Of a DNA stretch of 64,000 nt, positions 44,307 to 52,272 are shown piece by piece. How positions within the stretch are numbered: position 1 is the first letter of the stretch; the number at the start of each line of letters is the position of its first letter. The DNA comes from Streptomyces sp. V2I9. GTDB taxonomy: Bacteria; Actinomycetota; Actinomycetes; Streptomycetales; Streptomycetaceae. The stretch covers positions 5,780,626 through 5,844,625 of the forward strand of contig NZ_JAUSZJ010000002.1 in assembly GCF_030817475.1 (NCBI RefSeq), in the 5' to 3' direction. Position numbers and translations under genes: made by a program. The notes under the pieces were generated by a model, which made no database searches, was not told the origin of the DNA, and was given only the letters and a program-made list of their open reading frames with translations.

Positions 44307-45707
44307 ATGGCACCCGGCATTCCCGCCGCCATGGAACGACCGCACTTCATCGGCATCGGCGGCGCCGGAATGTCGGGCATCGCCAAGATCCTCGCCCAGC
44401 GCGGCGCGAAGGTGGCGGGCAGCGACGCCAAGGAGTCCGCCACCGCCGAGTCCCTGCGGGCGCTGGGGGCGACCGTGCACATCGGACACGCGGCGGACCA
44501 CCTGGCCGACGACGCGTCCTGCGTGGTCGTCTCCAGCGCCATCCGCGCCGACAACCCGGAGCTGCTCCGGGCGAACGAGCTGGGCGTCCCCGTGGTGCAC
44601 CGCTCCGACGCGCTGGCCTCCCTGATGAACGGGCTCCGCGCCATCGCGGTGGCCGGTACCCACGGCAAGACGACCACCACCTCGATGCTGGCCGTCGCCC
44701 TCTCCTCGCTGAGCCTGGCGCCCTCGTACGCCATCGGCGGCGACCTGGAGGGCCCCGGCACCAACGCCACGCACGGCGAAGGGGACATCTTCGTCGCGGA
44801 GGCGGACGAGAGCGACCGCAGCTTCCAGAAGTACGACCCCGAGGTCGCGATCGTCCTCAACGTCGAGCTGGACCACCACGCGAACTACGCCTCGATGGAC
44901 GAGATCTACGACTCCTTCGAGACCTTCGTCGGCAAGGTCGTCCCCGGCGGGACCCTGGTCGTCTCCGCCGACCAGCCCGGCGCGGTCGAGCTGACCCGCC
45001 GGGTCCGCGACCTCTCCGACCTCACGGTCGTCACCTACGGCTCCGCCGAGGACGCCGACGTACGGGTCCACAAGGTCACCCCGCGCGGTCTGACCAGCGA
45101 GGTCACGGTCCTGCTCAGGGGTAAGTTCCTCACCTTCACCGTCTCCGTCCCCGGCAGCCACTACGCCCACAACGCGGTCGCCGCGCTCGCCGCCGGGGTC
45201 GCCCTCGGTATCCCGGCGCACAACCTGGCCTCCGCGCTCGGCTCGTACACCGGGGTCAAGCGCCGCCTCCAGCTCAAGGGCGAGGCGGCGGGCGTGCAGG
45301 TCATCGACTCGTACGCGCACCACCCGACCGAGATGACCGCCGACCTGGAGGCCATGCGCGGCGCGGCCGCCGACGCCCGCATCCTGGTCGTCTTCCAGCC
45401 GCACCTGTTCTCGCGCACCCAGGAGCTGGGCACCGAGATGGGCCAGGCCCTGACCCTGGCCGACGCCTCCGTGGTCCTGGACATCTACCCGGCCCGCGAG
45501 GACCCGGTCCCCGGCATCACCAGCGCCCTGATCATCGACGCGGCGAAGGCGGCCGGGGCCGAGGTCACCGCCGTCCACGACCCGGCGGAGGTCCCCGCGG
45601 TGATCGCGGGAATGGCGAAGCCCGGCGATCTCGTTCTCACCATGGGAGCGGGCGACGTCACCGACCTCGGCCCGCGCATCCTGGACCACCTGTCGGGCGG
45701 CCGGTAG
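44307..45707 (+). CDS. murC: UDP-N-acetylmuramate--L-alanine ligase
   Basis: A 466-residue Mur ligase that adds L-alanine to UDP-MurNAc in peptidoglycan precursor synthesis. The N-terminal dinucleotide-like motif is HFIGIGGAGMSGIAKI. The ATP-binding loop is VAGTHGKTTTTSML near residue 115. EADESDRSFQKY and LNVELDHHANY hold the Glu and His ligands, and IDSYAHHPTEMTADL starts the C-terminal domain. Length and all motifs are normal. ATG 44307 has AGGAG six bases upstream. msrB begins 50 bases after it. Confidence 0.97.
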   Translation: MAPGIPAAMERPHFIGIGGAGMSGIAKILAQRGAKVAGSDAKESATAESLRALGATVHIGHAADHLADDASCVVVSSAIRADNPELLRANELGVPVVHRSDALASLMNGLRAIAVAGTHGKTTTTSMLAVALSSLSLAPSYAIGGDLEGPGTNATHGEGDIFVAEADESDRSFQKYDPEVAIVLNVELDHHANYASMDEIYDSFETFVGKVVPGGTLVVSADQPGAVELTRRVRDLSDLTVVTYGSAEDADVRVHKVTPRGLTSEVTVLLRGKFLTFTVSVPGSHYAHNAVAALAAGVALGIPAHNLASALGSYTGVKRRLQLKGEAAGVQVIDSYAHHPTEMTADLEAMRGAAADARILVVFQPHLFSRTQELGTEMGQALTLADASVVLDIYPAREDPVPGITSALIIDAAKAAGAEVTAVHDPAEVPAVIAGMAKPGDLVLTMGAGDVTDLGPRILDHLSGGR

Positions 45708-45757
45708 CCGAGGGGCGACCGGGCCGAGCGACCACCTGTCGAGCTGAGGAGCGAGCC

Positions 45758-46165
45758 GTGCCGTACGACGTCGAGAAGCCGGACGAGCAGTGGCGGGAAG
45801 AGCTGACCCCCGCCGAGTACGCGGTGCTGCGCCAGGCCGGCACCGAGCCCGCCTTCCGCGGTGAGTACACCGACACGAAGACGGCGGGCGTCTACTCCTG
45901 CCGGGCCTGCGGGGCGGAGCTGTTCCGCTCCGACACCAAGTTCGAGTCGCACTGCGGCTGGCCGTCCTTCTACGACCCGAAGGACACCGACGCGGTCGAG
46001 CTGATCGAGGACCGCAGCCACGGCATGGTCCGCACCGAGGTGCGCTGCGCCCGCTGCGGCTCGCACCTGGGCCACGTCTTCCAGGGCGAGGGCTACCCGA
46101 CCCCGACGGACCAGCGCTACTGCATCAACTCGATCTCGCTGAACCTGACGCCTGACGAGGGCTGA
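45758..46165 (+). CDS. msrB: Peptide-methionine (R)-S-oxide reductase
   Basis: A 135-residue enzyme that reduces methionine-R-sulfoxide in proteins. CRACGAELF and CARCGSHLGHVF hold the four zinc-binding Cys. HCGWPSFYDP is the conserved substrate-binding region, and the catalytic Cys is in RYCINSISLNL near residue 126. The resolving Cys found in some members would be in HCGW near residue 66. GTG 45758 has GAGGAG upstream. A bidirectional terminator follows. Confidence 0.96.
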   Translation: MPYDVEKPDEQWREELTPAEYAVLRQAGTEPAFRGEYTDTKTAGVYSCRACGAELFRSDTKFESHCGWPSFYDPKDTDAVELIEDRSHGMVRTEVRCARCGSHLGHVFQGEGYPTPTDQRYCINSISLNLTPDEG

Positions 46166-46186
46166 GCCGCACGGCCGGCCGTAGAG

Positions 46187-46218
46187 GCCCCCGCCTCCGC
46201 GCGAGCCGGGGCGGGGGC
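46187..46218. terminator. Bidirectional terminator after msrB
   Basis: GCCCCCGCC (46187-46195) pairs with GGCGGGGGC (46210-46218), between the convergent stops at 46165 and 46228. Confidence 0.75.
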
Positions 46219-46227
46219 TCCGCGCCG

Positions 46228-46890
46228 CTAGGAGGCGCGGGGGTATCCGATGGCGGCGGCGGCGTCACCGAGATGTTCCGGTGTCACCGCCGGATTGAGT
46301 GCCCGGACCAGGTCGGCGGTGAGGGGGCGCAGCGCGTAGACGTCCCGCACGGCGTCGAGGTCGACCGGGGCGTCGAAGTAGCTCGTGGCCCACTCGGCAT
46401 AGGTCTGCGGCGTCCCGTCGGTCAGCATGTCGAACAGCCAGTCCGCTCCGTCGTCGCCGAGGCGCGGGTCCACGTCGCCCGTGCGCCAAGCGGTGTCGCC
46501 GGCCTCCCGCCACAGGCACGCGGTCACCATCGGCACGTCGTCGAGGCGGAACGACGGTTCCTCCACACAGGCCCGGAAGACCTCGGGGACGCTGTCCAGG
46601 ACTCCGGGGAACGGCTCCTGGCCGTCGCTCGCGTACGGATTCAGATCGGAGGTGTGGTCGAAGCCGATCATGTACGTGCCCGCGGCGGAGAAGACGATGG
46701 AATACGTGTCCCCGCCCCCGTTGTCCATGGAGGCCAGCTCCCGCGCCGGGGACCAGTGCGCGTCGAAGCCGTGGCGGCGCAGATACGGCTTGTCCGGCTG
46801 CATGACGGCGTCCAGCATCGCCATCGAGCGGCAGCGGTCGCGGAGGGTGGGTGGATCGGGCAGCCTGCGGGCGACGTCCTGGGCACTCAT
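46228..46890 (-). CDS. Hypothetical protein
   Basis: A 220-residue soluble acidic protein. No known motif was recognised. It begins with a helical segment (PTLRDRCRSMAMLDAVM), followed by RRHGFDAHWSPARELASMDNG, a beta-like centre (TYSIVFSAAGTYMIGFDH) and a helical C-terminal half (AEWATSYFDAPVDLDAV). Codon use is typical for the genome, so it is probably a real gene. Homology to immunity-type or SUKH-like proteins was considered but no signature supports it. Confidence 0.65.
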   Translation of the reverse strand: MSAQDVARRLPDPPTLRDRCRSMAMLDAVMQPDKPYLRRHGFDAHWSPARELASMDNGGGDTYSIVFSAAGTYMIGFDHTSDLNPYASDGQEPFPGVLDSVPEVFRACVEEPSFRLDDVPMVTACLWREAGDTAWRTGDVDPRLGDDGADWLFDMLTDGTPQTYAEWATSYFDAPVDLDAVRDVYALRPLTADLVRALNPAVTPEHLGDAAAAIGYPRAS

Positions 46891-46929
46891 GGGGCCGATT
46901 CCATCACACGGGCGCGGGCTCCGGGCCGG

Positions 46930-47403
46930 TCACTCCTCGGCGTCGCCCTGGCAGGCCGTCCCCGACCGCAGCAGCGGGTGGATCACGCCGGGGAAGACCG
47001 TCGCCTGCACGACCTCCTCGCCCGATCCGCCCTGGACGACCGTCTCCGCGACGCCCCAGGGGCGCCCGGCGAGGTGGACGGTGAGGGTGTACGCGGAGGA
47101 GCAGCCGGTGCACTCGTAGCGGTCGGCCCAGGTCTCGACGTCGGTGGTGGAGCCGGGGTAGCGCTTCACGTGCCGGTGGCGGGCGTGGCAGTGGTCGCAG
47201 GTCTCGCCGGGCTCACACGTCCCGCCGCAGGGGCAGGGCACGTCGAGGGAGTCGGCGGGCGTCCACCGCTGCACGAGGACGGCGTCGCGGGTGGCGGCGG
47301 TGTCCTTCATGGCCTTGAGGTTGCGGGCGGCGACGTTGTACGACTCGCCGGTGGCGGCCATCCGGTCGCGGATGACGTCCTTGCGTCCACGGTTGGTCGT
47401 CAT
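46930..47403 (-). CDS. Hypothetical protein with zinc-ribbon Cys motifs
   Basis: A 157-residue protein. The N-terminus (GRKDVIRDRMAATGESYNVA) resembles the short helix-turn pattern found in plasmid or helicase-associated small proteins. The middle holds CPCGGTCEPGETCDHCHARH and then YECTGCSSAY, eight Cys in spacing that could bind two metal ions. The C-terminal half is beta-rich. ATG 47403 is chosen because AGGAGGAG lies ten bases upstream; the open frame to 47451 adds a non-conserved stretch. Function unknown. It lies 75 bases downstream of the MarR gene, same strand. Confidence 0.65.
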   Translation of the reverse strand: MTTNRGRKDVIRDRMAATGESYNVAARNLKAMKDTAATRDAVLVQRWTPADSLDVPCPCGGTCEPGETCDHCHARHRHVKRYPGSTTDVETWADRYECTGCSSAYTLTVHLAGRPWGVAETVVQGGSGEEVVQATVFPGVIHPLLRSGTACQGDAEE

Positions 47404-47478
47404 GGTGGTGGGCTCCTCCTCCTGGGTCACGCAGCCCGTCAGGAGGCCCATGAGTCGATCAGTCAGTACCTCTTTACG

Positions 47479-48018
47479 TTACCCGTCCGGCGCGGGCGTT
47501 CCGGACCGGGAGCCCACTCCGTGCGTCGGCCGCGTACGTCGGACGGGTGGGCCGGACTCCCGCTCCCGCGTCAGGTCGGCCGTCGACCGGCGCAGGATCT
47601 CGATCGTGCCGGTCAGCCACCGTGTGACCGCCGCGCGCTCCCCGTCGTCCATGCCGTCCACCAGGCCGTTCATCGCCTCGGCCATCGGCGCGAAGAGCCG
47701 GGCCAGGTCCTGCCGGTGCCCCGCCGTGACGCTCAGGGCGTACCTCCGCCCGTCCGAACCGTCCTTGCGCCGGTCCACGTGGCCGAGCGCGACCAGCCGG
47801 TGGACGATCTTGGTGATGGCGGGGTTGGACAGCCCGGTGCGGTCCACCAGCTGTCCCGGGCTCACCCCCGGCTCCGCCGCGATCAGGGAGAGGATCTTGT
47901 GCTCGGTGGCGTTGAGCCCGAGATGGGCGGCGACGGCCTCGTGGAAGAGGATCACCCGCAGGCTCAACTCCTGCCCCATCGCCCGGCCGTCGGGTCCGCC
48001 GTCGCCCTGTGCCGCCAT
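47479..48018 (-). CDS. MarR family transcriptional regulator
   Basis: A 179-residue winged-helix regulator. The recognition region is PGQLVDRTGLSNPAITKIVHRL, and the wing is LGHVDRRKDGSDGRRYALSV. Residues beyond 145 are an unstructured, basic tail. It is divergent from a small membrane protein gene (48089). The spacer contains a perfect 8+4+8 palindrome (48050-48069), 32 bases from its start, the typical MarR arrangement of autoregulation and control of a divergent transport-type gene. The inducer is unknown. Confidence 0.9.
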   Translation of the reverse strand: MAAQGDGGPDGRAMGQELSLRVILFHEAVAAHLGLNATEHKILSLIAAEPGVSPGQLVDRTGLSNPAITKIVHRLVALGHVDRRKDGSDGRRYALSVTAGHRQDLARLFAPMAEAMNGLVDGMDDGERAAVTRWLTGTIEILRRSTADLTRERESGPPVRRTRPTHGVGSRSGTPAPDG

Positions 48019-48049
48019 GTCCGCCCTCTCGCTGCCGTCCCGGTAAAAC

Positions 48050-48069
48050 TACTTCACTTTGGTGAAGTA
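48050..48069. promoter_or_regulatory. MarR-type operator palindrome
   Basis: TACTTCAC-TTTG-GTGAAGTA, perfect 8-bp arms around four bases. It sits between the divergent MarR and membrane-protein genes and differs sharply in base composition (AT-rich) from its surroundings. Confidence 0.75.
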
Positions 48070-48088
48070 TCGAGGCTAGGCTCGGCCC

Positions 48089-48673
48089 ATGACAGCCACC
48101 TCTGCGACACACAGGTCTCCTTCGGACGGCTCCCTCCCGGACGCGAGCGCCCTGGCCCGCACCTACGGGGCCTGCCTCGCGGTGAACCTGCCGCTCCTGG
48201 TGCTGACGCTGATCCCGCAACTGATGCGCAGTCGCGCCGGTTCCGAGTCGCTCCTCATGGTGGGCATGGCCCTGCTGCTCACCCTGGTCGTCGGCGCGGT
48301 GGTGCTCGCGCCGGAGGTCAGCGCGCGGGTGGCGCCGGGCGGCTCCCACTGGCGTCCGGGCGGTGCCCGAGGCCGGGTCCGTGTCCTGATCCGCGAGAGC
48401 CGCCGCACCTACCTGTGGCGTCTCGGGGAGTTCGTGGCGCTGTACATCGCGGCCCAGGGGGTCGGCGGCCTCGTCGCGTGGCTGCTGCCGCACGTGGCGG
48501 ACAACCCGGCCCACGCCACCGACCCCACGGCGAGCGCCTGGATCATCGACTACCCGAACTACGCGATCCAGGCCGTGGTGATGTACGCCTGCATCTGCTT
48601 CGCCCTGGCCTGGTACGCGACACGGCTGCGCGCCGAGTCGGCCCGGTCCGTCCGCGCGCGGAGCGTCGGCTGA
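48089..48673 (+). CDS. Small multi-pass membrane protein
   Basis: A 194-residue predicted membrane protein with about four helices: LAVNLPLLVLTLIPQLM, LLMVGMALLLTLVVGAVVL, FVALYIAAQGVGGLVAWLL and IQAVVMYACICFALAWY. A basic cytoplasmic loop (WRPGGARGRVRVLIRESRR) lies between helices 2 and 3. No family was recognised. The palindrome 20 bases before its ATG and the divergent MarR gene imply that it is the regulated target. Confidence 0.7.
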   Translation: MTATSATHRSPSDGSLPDASALARTYGACLAVNLPLLVLTLIPQLMRSRAGSESLLMVGMALLLTLVVGAVVLAPEVSARVAPGGSHWRPGGARGRVRVLIRESRRTYLWRLGEFVALYIAAQGVGGLVAWLLPHVADNPAHATDPTASAWIIDYPNYAIQAVVMYACICFALAWYATRLRAESARSVRARSVG

Positions 48674-48692
48674 CGAAGACCCGAAGGCTCGC

Positions 48693-48938
48693 TCAGCCCT
48701 GGACGGCGTACCCGAGGAAGCTGGTCCAGGAGGCCGGGGCGAGGGCGAGCTGGGGGCTCTCGTCGAGCTTGGAGTCGCGGACGTGGACGGTCGAGGGGCA
48801 GGCGGCGACCTCGACGCAGGAGTCGCCTTCGGCGCTGCTGTAGCTCGACTTGTGCCACTCCAGCGCGACCTCCACGCAGGAGTCGCCGTCACTGCCGCTG
48901 TAGTTGCTCTTGAACCAGGCCAGGGGTGTGGTGCTCAT
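48693..48938 (-). CDS. DUF397 protein with duplicated N-terminal motif
   Basis: An 81-residue small protein. The DUF397 motif appears twice: AWFKSNYSGSDGDSCVEVA and EWHKSSYSSAEGDSCVEVA. The normal C-terminal part (VHVRDSKLDESPQLAL, SWTSFLGYA) follows only the second. DUF397 proteins partner with the HTH regulators next to them (as in the WhiJ-type families) and influence development or antibiotic production. The ATG overlaps the stop of the upstream HTH gene (ATGA), showing translational coupling. AGGAG is six bases upstream. Confidence 0.9.
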   Translation of the reverse strand: MSTTPLAWFKSNYSGSDGDSCVEVALEWHKSSYSSAEGDSCVEVAACPSTVHVRDSKLDESPQLALAPASWTSFLGYAVQG

Positions 48939-49815
48939 GTTGCTCCTCGCATCCGCTGCATCAGGCTCCTGGAGTCCTCCGACGTACGAGCCTGTGAACG
49001 CATACTGGCACACCGCATCTGGAACGCGCTGATCACTTTGGGGTCGGTGATGAGCTGGCCGTACATCTGTCCCTCCAGGTAGCCGTACCACTGGTGTTGC
49101 GGGGTCTCCAGCAACTGCATGGGGCCGTCCATCCCGGAGTGGCGACGGCGTACCAACGGCATGATCTGGATGGTGACGTTACGCAGCTCGGACAGGTCGA
49201 TGATGTGGTCGAGCAGCTCCCTGGTGACCTCGTCGCCCCCCAGGTTCCGCAGAAGCAGGTGCTCTTCGAGGATGAAGCTGAACGCGGTGTTCGGTCGGTT
49301 CCGCAGGAGTTGCTGGCGCTCTTGCCTGGCTGCCAGCCGAACCTCGATCTGCTCGTCGGAGAGCGGCGGCAGCCGATTGGCGAACAATGCCCGCGTGTAA
49401 CCGGGCGACTGCAACAGCCCTGGGATCATCCGGGACTCGTACGTGTACAGGCTCAGCGCCGACAGCTCCAGGTTCGCCCACTGGTGGAACCACTTCGCCA
49501 GCCCCTTCTGCCGCGTGAGGTGTTTCGCCGCGGCCTCGATCACGCCGAACGCGTCGAGCACGCTGTCCGCGCGCTCCGCGAAGTCCGGGGGCGGGAGGCG
49601 GCGGCCCTGCTCGATGGAGGCGATGGTCTCCACCGAGTACCGGACGCGCAGGGCGAGCTGTTCCTGTGTCAGGCGGGCCCGCTTGCGGAAGGTCTTGACC
49701 ACCTCCCCGAACATCTTGAGGCTGTACTGCGGTTCGGGCTCGAATCCGGCGCGCCCGCGTGAGCCGCTGCTGCCCGAGATGCCCTGTGCGGTGGTGCCGA
49801 AGCTGATGCTCCTAT
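48935..49815 (-). CDS. WhiJ-like XRE regulator (DUF5753), 5' end cut by IS110
   Basis: The HTH domain spans FGEVVKTFRKRARLTQEQLA to VETIASIEQGRRLPPPDF. A DUF5753 ligand/partner domain follows (ANLELSALSLYTYESRMIPG, QSPGYTRALFA, DHIIDLSELRNVTIQIMPL). The host-like sequence starts near 49815 at RSISFGTTAQGISGSSG and lacks an obvious ATG or GTG start. Upstream, the frame continues into the IS110 3' end, where TTG 49888 could only give a chimeric N-terminus without a good ribosome binding site. The first clear internal Met is in LKMFGEVV. The insertion therefore probably reduced or abolished expression of this gene and of the coupled DUF397 gene. Confidence 0.8.
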
Positions 49816-51120
49816 TGCTGTCAAGCGGCTTGAAGCCAGTCGCGGTAGGAGTGGGCGAGGTCGTCGTCCCTGCTGAGTCCTCGTTCAAGTCTGGAGATAG
49901 TGGTTGGCCAGACTCCGAAGTGCTGGGCGACGGCGGTGAGGGTGACGTTCCTGGCCTGCCGCATGGGCCGCAGATCGGCTATGCCCGGGATGGTGACCGT
50001 GCTGGTGAGGCAGCGGAACATCTCCCGGGCGATGGCCCGTTTCAGCATCCGGATGATTTCCTTCTTCGTCCTTCCGGCAGCGGTCTGTCGCGCAACGTAG
50101 GCGCGGGTCCGGGCGTCGCCGGACATGCGGACCAGGGCGATGCGGTAGAGGGCTGCGTTGGCCGCTCGGTCGCCGCCCCGGGAGAGTCGGTGCCGGTTGG
50201 TTCTGCCGCTGGAAGCAGGGACCGGGGCAGCCCCGCACAGCGCTGCGAAGGACGCCTCGGTCCGCATCCGTTCGGGGTTGCCGCCCGCGGTGATCAGCAG
50301 CCGTGCGGCGGTGTCGGGGCCGACACCGTAGGCGGCCCGCAGGCCCGGGTTGTGGGTGGTGACCTCGGCATCCAGGGCCCGCGTCAGTGTTTCGTGCTCG
50401 GCGGTGAGCTCCTTGACCCGGCGGGCGAGGCTCTTCAACGCGGTCAGCACGGCGATGTGGAGGGCGTCACCGGCCGGCCGCAGCCGGGCCAGGGCCTCGG
50501 TGCGATCGGTGCCCTTGAGCTGCCCGTACTTCGCGCGGATGGCTTCCGGGGCAGTGATGAGGACGTTGCCGATCTGATTGAGCGCGGCGGTGCGGGCCTT
50601 GACGGCGGAGCGGGCTGCGTTGTGCAGGGCACGTATCCCGGCGACCGTGTCGTCCTTGGGGGAACTGGAGGCTCTGCCGGACAGGGCGGCGCGGGCGGCG
50701 GCGTAGGCGTCGATCGGGTCGGACTTGCCGGTGCGGCGCCGTTCGGCCTTGTCGGGGCGGTTGACCTCGACAACCTGGTGCCCGTGGGAGCGGGCGGTCC
50801 GCGTGAAACCGGCCCCGTAGGACGAGGTGCCTTCCACCCCGATCGAGACCACACGCCCGTGCGCGGCCAGGAAGGCCAGGGCTGCCGCGTATCCAGCGGC
50901 GGTGGTGGAGAACTCCGCATCCGCGAGATGACCGCCGTTTTCGCTGATCACAGCGACGTGGACGGTGTCAGCGTGGGAATCGACCCCACCGAACACATCC
51001 TGGTCCACGGTGTCCGCCGCAACCTCTGATGCCATGCTGATACTGCCTTCCCAGCCGAAGGTGGGCGCCGGCCGGGTGGCGCAGACAGGACATTGAAGGG
51101 GCTTCTGACCAAGCTCCTAT
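49816..51120 (-). mobile_element. IS110-family insertion sequence
   Basis: About 1.3 kb with one transposase gene on the minus strand and no terminal inverted repeats. GCTCCTAT is found at both proposed edges (49808-49815 and 51113-51120). The right edge, only a few bases beyond the transposase stop, is well supported because HTH gene sequence resumes there. The left edge is uncertain: the repeated octamer could be a target duplication or a guide segment inside the non-coding end, and the element may extend further toward 51250. Confidence 0.75.
49821..51035 (-). CDS. IS110 family transposase
   Basis: A 404-residue DEDD-type recombinase. The N-terminal RuvC-like domain has FGGVDSHADTVHVAVI (first Asp), SIGVEGTSSYGAGF (Glu) and TGKSDPIDAYAAA (Asp pair). 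The C-terminal Transposase_20 domain has AYGVGPDTAARLLITAGG, FAALCGAAPVPASSGRTNRH and GGDRAANAALYRIAL, including the expected catalytic Ser region. A further 55 residues after MFRCLTS contain an XRE-like helix-turn-helix (LTAVAQHFGVWPTTISRLERG). It appears full length and intact. IS110 enzymes of this group are guided by an RNA made from the non-coding end of the element. Confidence 0.93.
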   Translation of the reverse strand: MASEVAADTVDQDVFGGVDSHADTVHVAVISENGGHLADAEFSTTAAGYAAALAFLAAHGRVVSIGVEGTSSYGAGFTRTARSHGHQVVEVNRPDKAERRRTGKSDPIDAYAAARAALSGRASSSPKDDTVAGIRALHNAARSAVKARTAALNQIGNVLITAPEAIRAKYGQLKGTDRTEALARLRPAGDALHIAVLTALKSLARRVKELTAEHETLTRALDAEVTTHNPGLRAAYGVGPDTAARLLITAGGNPERMRTEASFAALCGAAPVPASSGRTNRHRLSRGGDRAANAALYRIALVRMSGDARTRAYVARQTAAGRTKKEIIRMLKRAIAREMFRCLTSTVTIPGIADLRPMRQARNVTLTAVAQHFGVWPTTISRLERGLSRDDDLAHSYRDWLQAA

Positions 51121-51425
51121 CAGGTCATGTTCCGCCCGGCCGGAGCCATGAGAACGAGCTCCGGCAGCCGGACAGAACAGCGCGAAGACAGCCCAGCAGG
51201 GCGTCAGTCAGTGCCCGAGTCACGACCGCCGGAACCCGAGTATCAGCATCAATGTCGGTGCCGTGCGTCATGGACGGCCACCTCCCCGTGTCCTGGTGCC
51301 GGTGAGCAATCCATCCATGCTTACGGAACGTGATCCGTACCGTCTACCCTTCGCGCTCGTACGCTGACGCAGCGTACGAGTTCCTGACCTGGTGGAGACG
51401 GGCCGAAAGCCCGGAACGTAGGGGC
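51121..51425. other. Gene-free stretch between IS110 and ATPase gene
   Basis: No convincing reading frame. It probably includes what was upstream of the interrupted HTH gene plus the promoter of the ATPase gene at 51426, and perhaps part of the IS110 end. AGTATCAGCAT at 51239-51249 is an inverted copy of the sequence just around the transposase start (51034-51044). A strong dyad occurs at 51356-51380. Confidence 0.5.
51356..51380. promoter_or_regulatory. Dyad upstream of the ATPase gene
   Basis: CTCGTACGCTG-ACG-CAGCGTACGAG: perfect 11-bp arms with a three-base centre, 46 bases before ATG 51426. It could be the operator of the neighbouring HTH regulator or a transcript hairpin. Confidence 0.5.
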
Positions 51426-51887
51426 ATGGAAGCTCCTACGAAGACCCAACACCCGGTAACCGTACGTGTGTTCAATCATCAATACCCGGCGAATCCCCGT
51501 GGTGCCCGGCTCGCCCGTCGCGTCGGCCTGCACAAGCTGCATACCTGGGGCATCGCGTACCTCAGTGACGCCTCGGAGTCGGCGGCCCTGCTCATCGGGG
51601 AGCTGGCGGCCAACGCGGTGACCCACGGCCGTGTCCCCGGCCGCAACTTCGAACTGCGGCTGACGTACGTGCCCGGCGACCCGGAGATGCCCGGCCTCCT
51701 GCGGATCGAGGTCTCCGACACCCGCGGCGAACGCCGGCCGCCCGGCCCCGGCGAGCTCGCCGTCCCGGAGGACGGCTCCGACGGCGGGCGAGGTCTGCTG
51801 ATCGTGGAGGCGTTGGCGGACCGCTGGGCGGTCCTGGACCGCGATCCGGGCAAGACGGTCCGCGCGGAGCTGGACCTGCCGCGCTGA
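51426..51887 (+). CDS. RsbW-like ATP-binding protein (HATPase)
   Basis: A 153-residue single-domain GHKL ATPase of the anti-sigma/serine-kinase type. N box: ALLIGELAANAVTHG; G1-type: LRIEVSDTRGERRPP; G2-type: SDGGRGLLIVEALADRW. Such proteins commonly sit opposite HTH/DUF397 pairs in Streptomyces and are thought to act with them. ATG 51426 is chosen; the frame is open to GTG 51330, but that stretch covers the regulatory dyad. It was originally divergent from the HTH gene, from which IS110 now separates it. Confidence 0.87.
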   Translation: MEAPTKTQHPVTVRVFNHQYPANPRGARLARRVGLHKLHTWGIAYLSDASESAALLIGELAANAVTHGRVPGRNFELRLTYVPGDPEMPGLLRIEVSDTRGERRPPGPGELAVPEDGSDGGRGLLIVEALADRWAVLDRDPGKTVRAELDLPR

Positions 51888-52272
51888 GCGCCGCCCCGGT
51901 TCGGCGGGTCATGGAGGAGCGGATCGGCGAGGGCGTCGCGTACCTGGTGGATCGGCCGCGCTCAGGATCACGGACGAGCAGGCCGCAGCCCTGGCCGCCC
52001 GGAGGCTCGGCCGGACGCCCCCGACGGGTGATGCGCCCTGGTCCTGGCCGTGGACGAGAAGTCCCGGACACAGGCACCGGCAGCCGTCCGGACCGGTGCC
52101 GGGGGCCGCCCGTCGTGGAAGCGGCATCGGTCGGGCGCGGCACCCGGACGGTGCTGCGCCCCGGACCGCTTGGGCGATGGTGGCAGGTCTCGTTCAGGGG
52201 GCGGTTCCCGTTTCCCTCCTCCGAGCCGCGCCAACTCGTGCTCCGTCCAGCCGACTGCCTCGGTGAGGGCGG
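51888..52272. other. Gene-free stretch with a dispersed 28-base motif
   Basis: No gene could be supported. Short stretches look like decayed coding sequence (for example TDEQAAALAARRLGR on the plus strand). The segment 52101-52129 is nearly the same as 57752-57779. Confidence 0.4.
52101..52129 (+). repeat. Dispersed motif, copy 1
   Basis: GGGGGCCGCCC followed by a short variable part and GTGGAAGCGGCATCG. The second copy is at 57752-57779 on the same strand. Both lie in gene-poor gaps near resistance or mobile genes. Confidence 0.55.

Noticed and set aside
49808-51120. Classical inverted-repeat, DDE-type insertion sequence
   Set aside because: No terminal inverted repeats were seen, and the transposase has the DEDD/Transposase_20 architecture of IS110.
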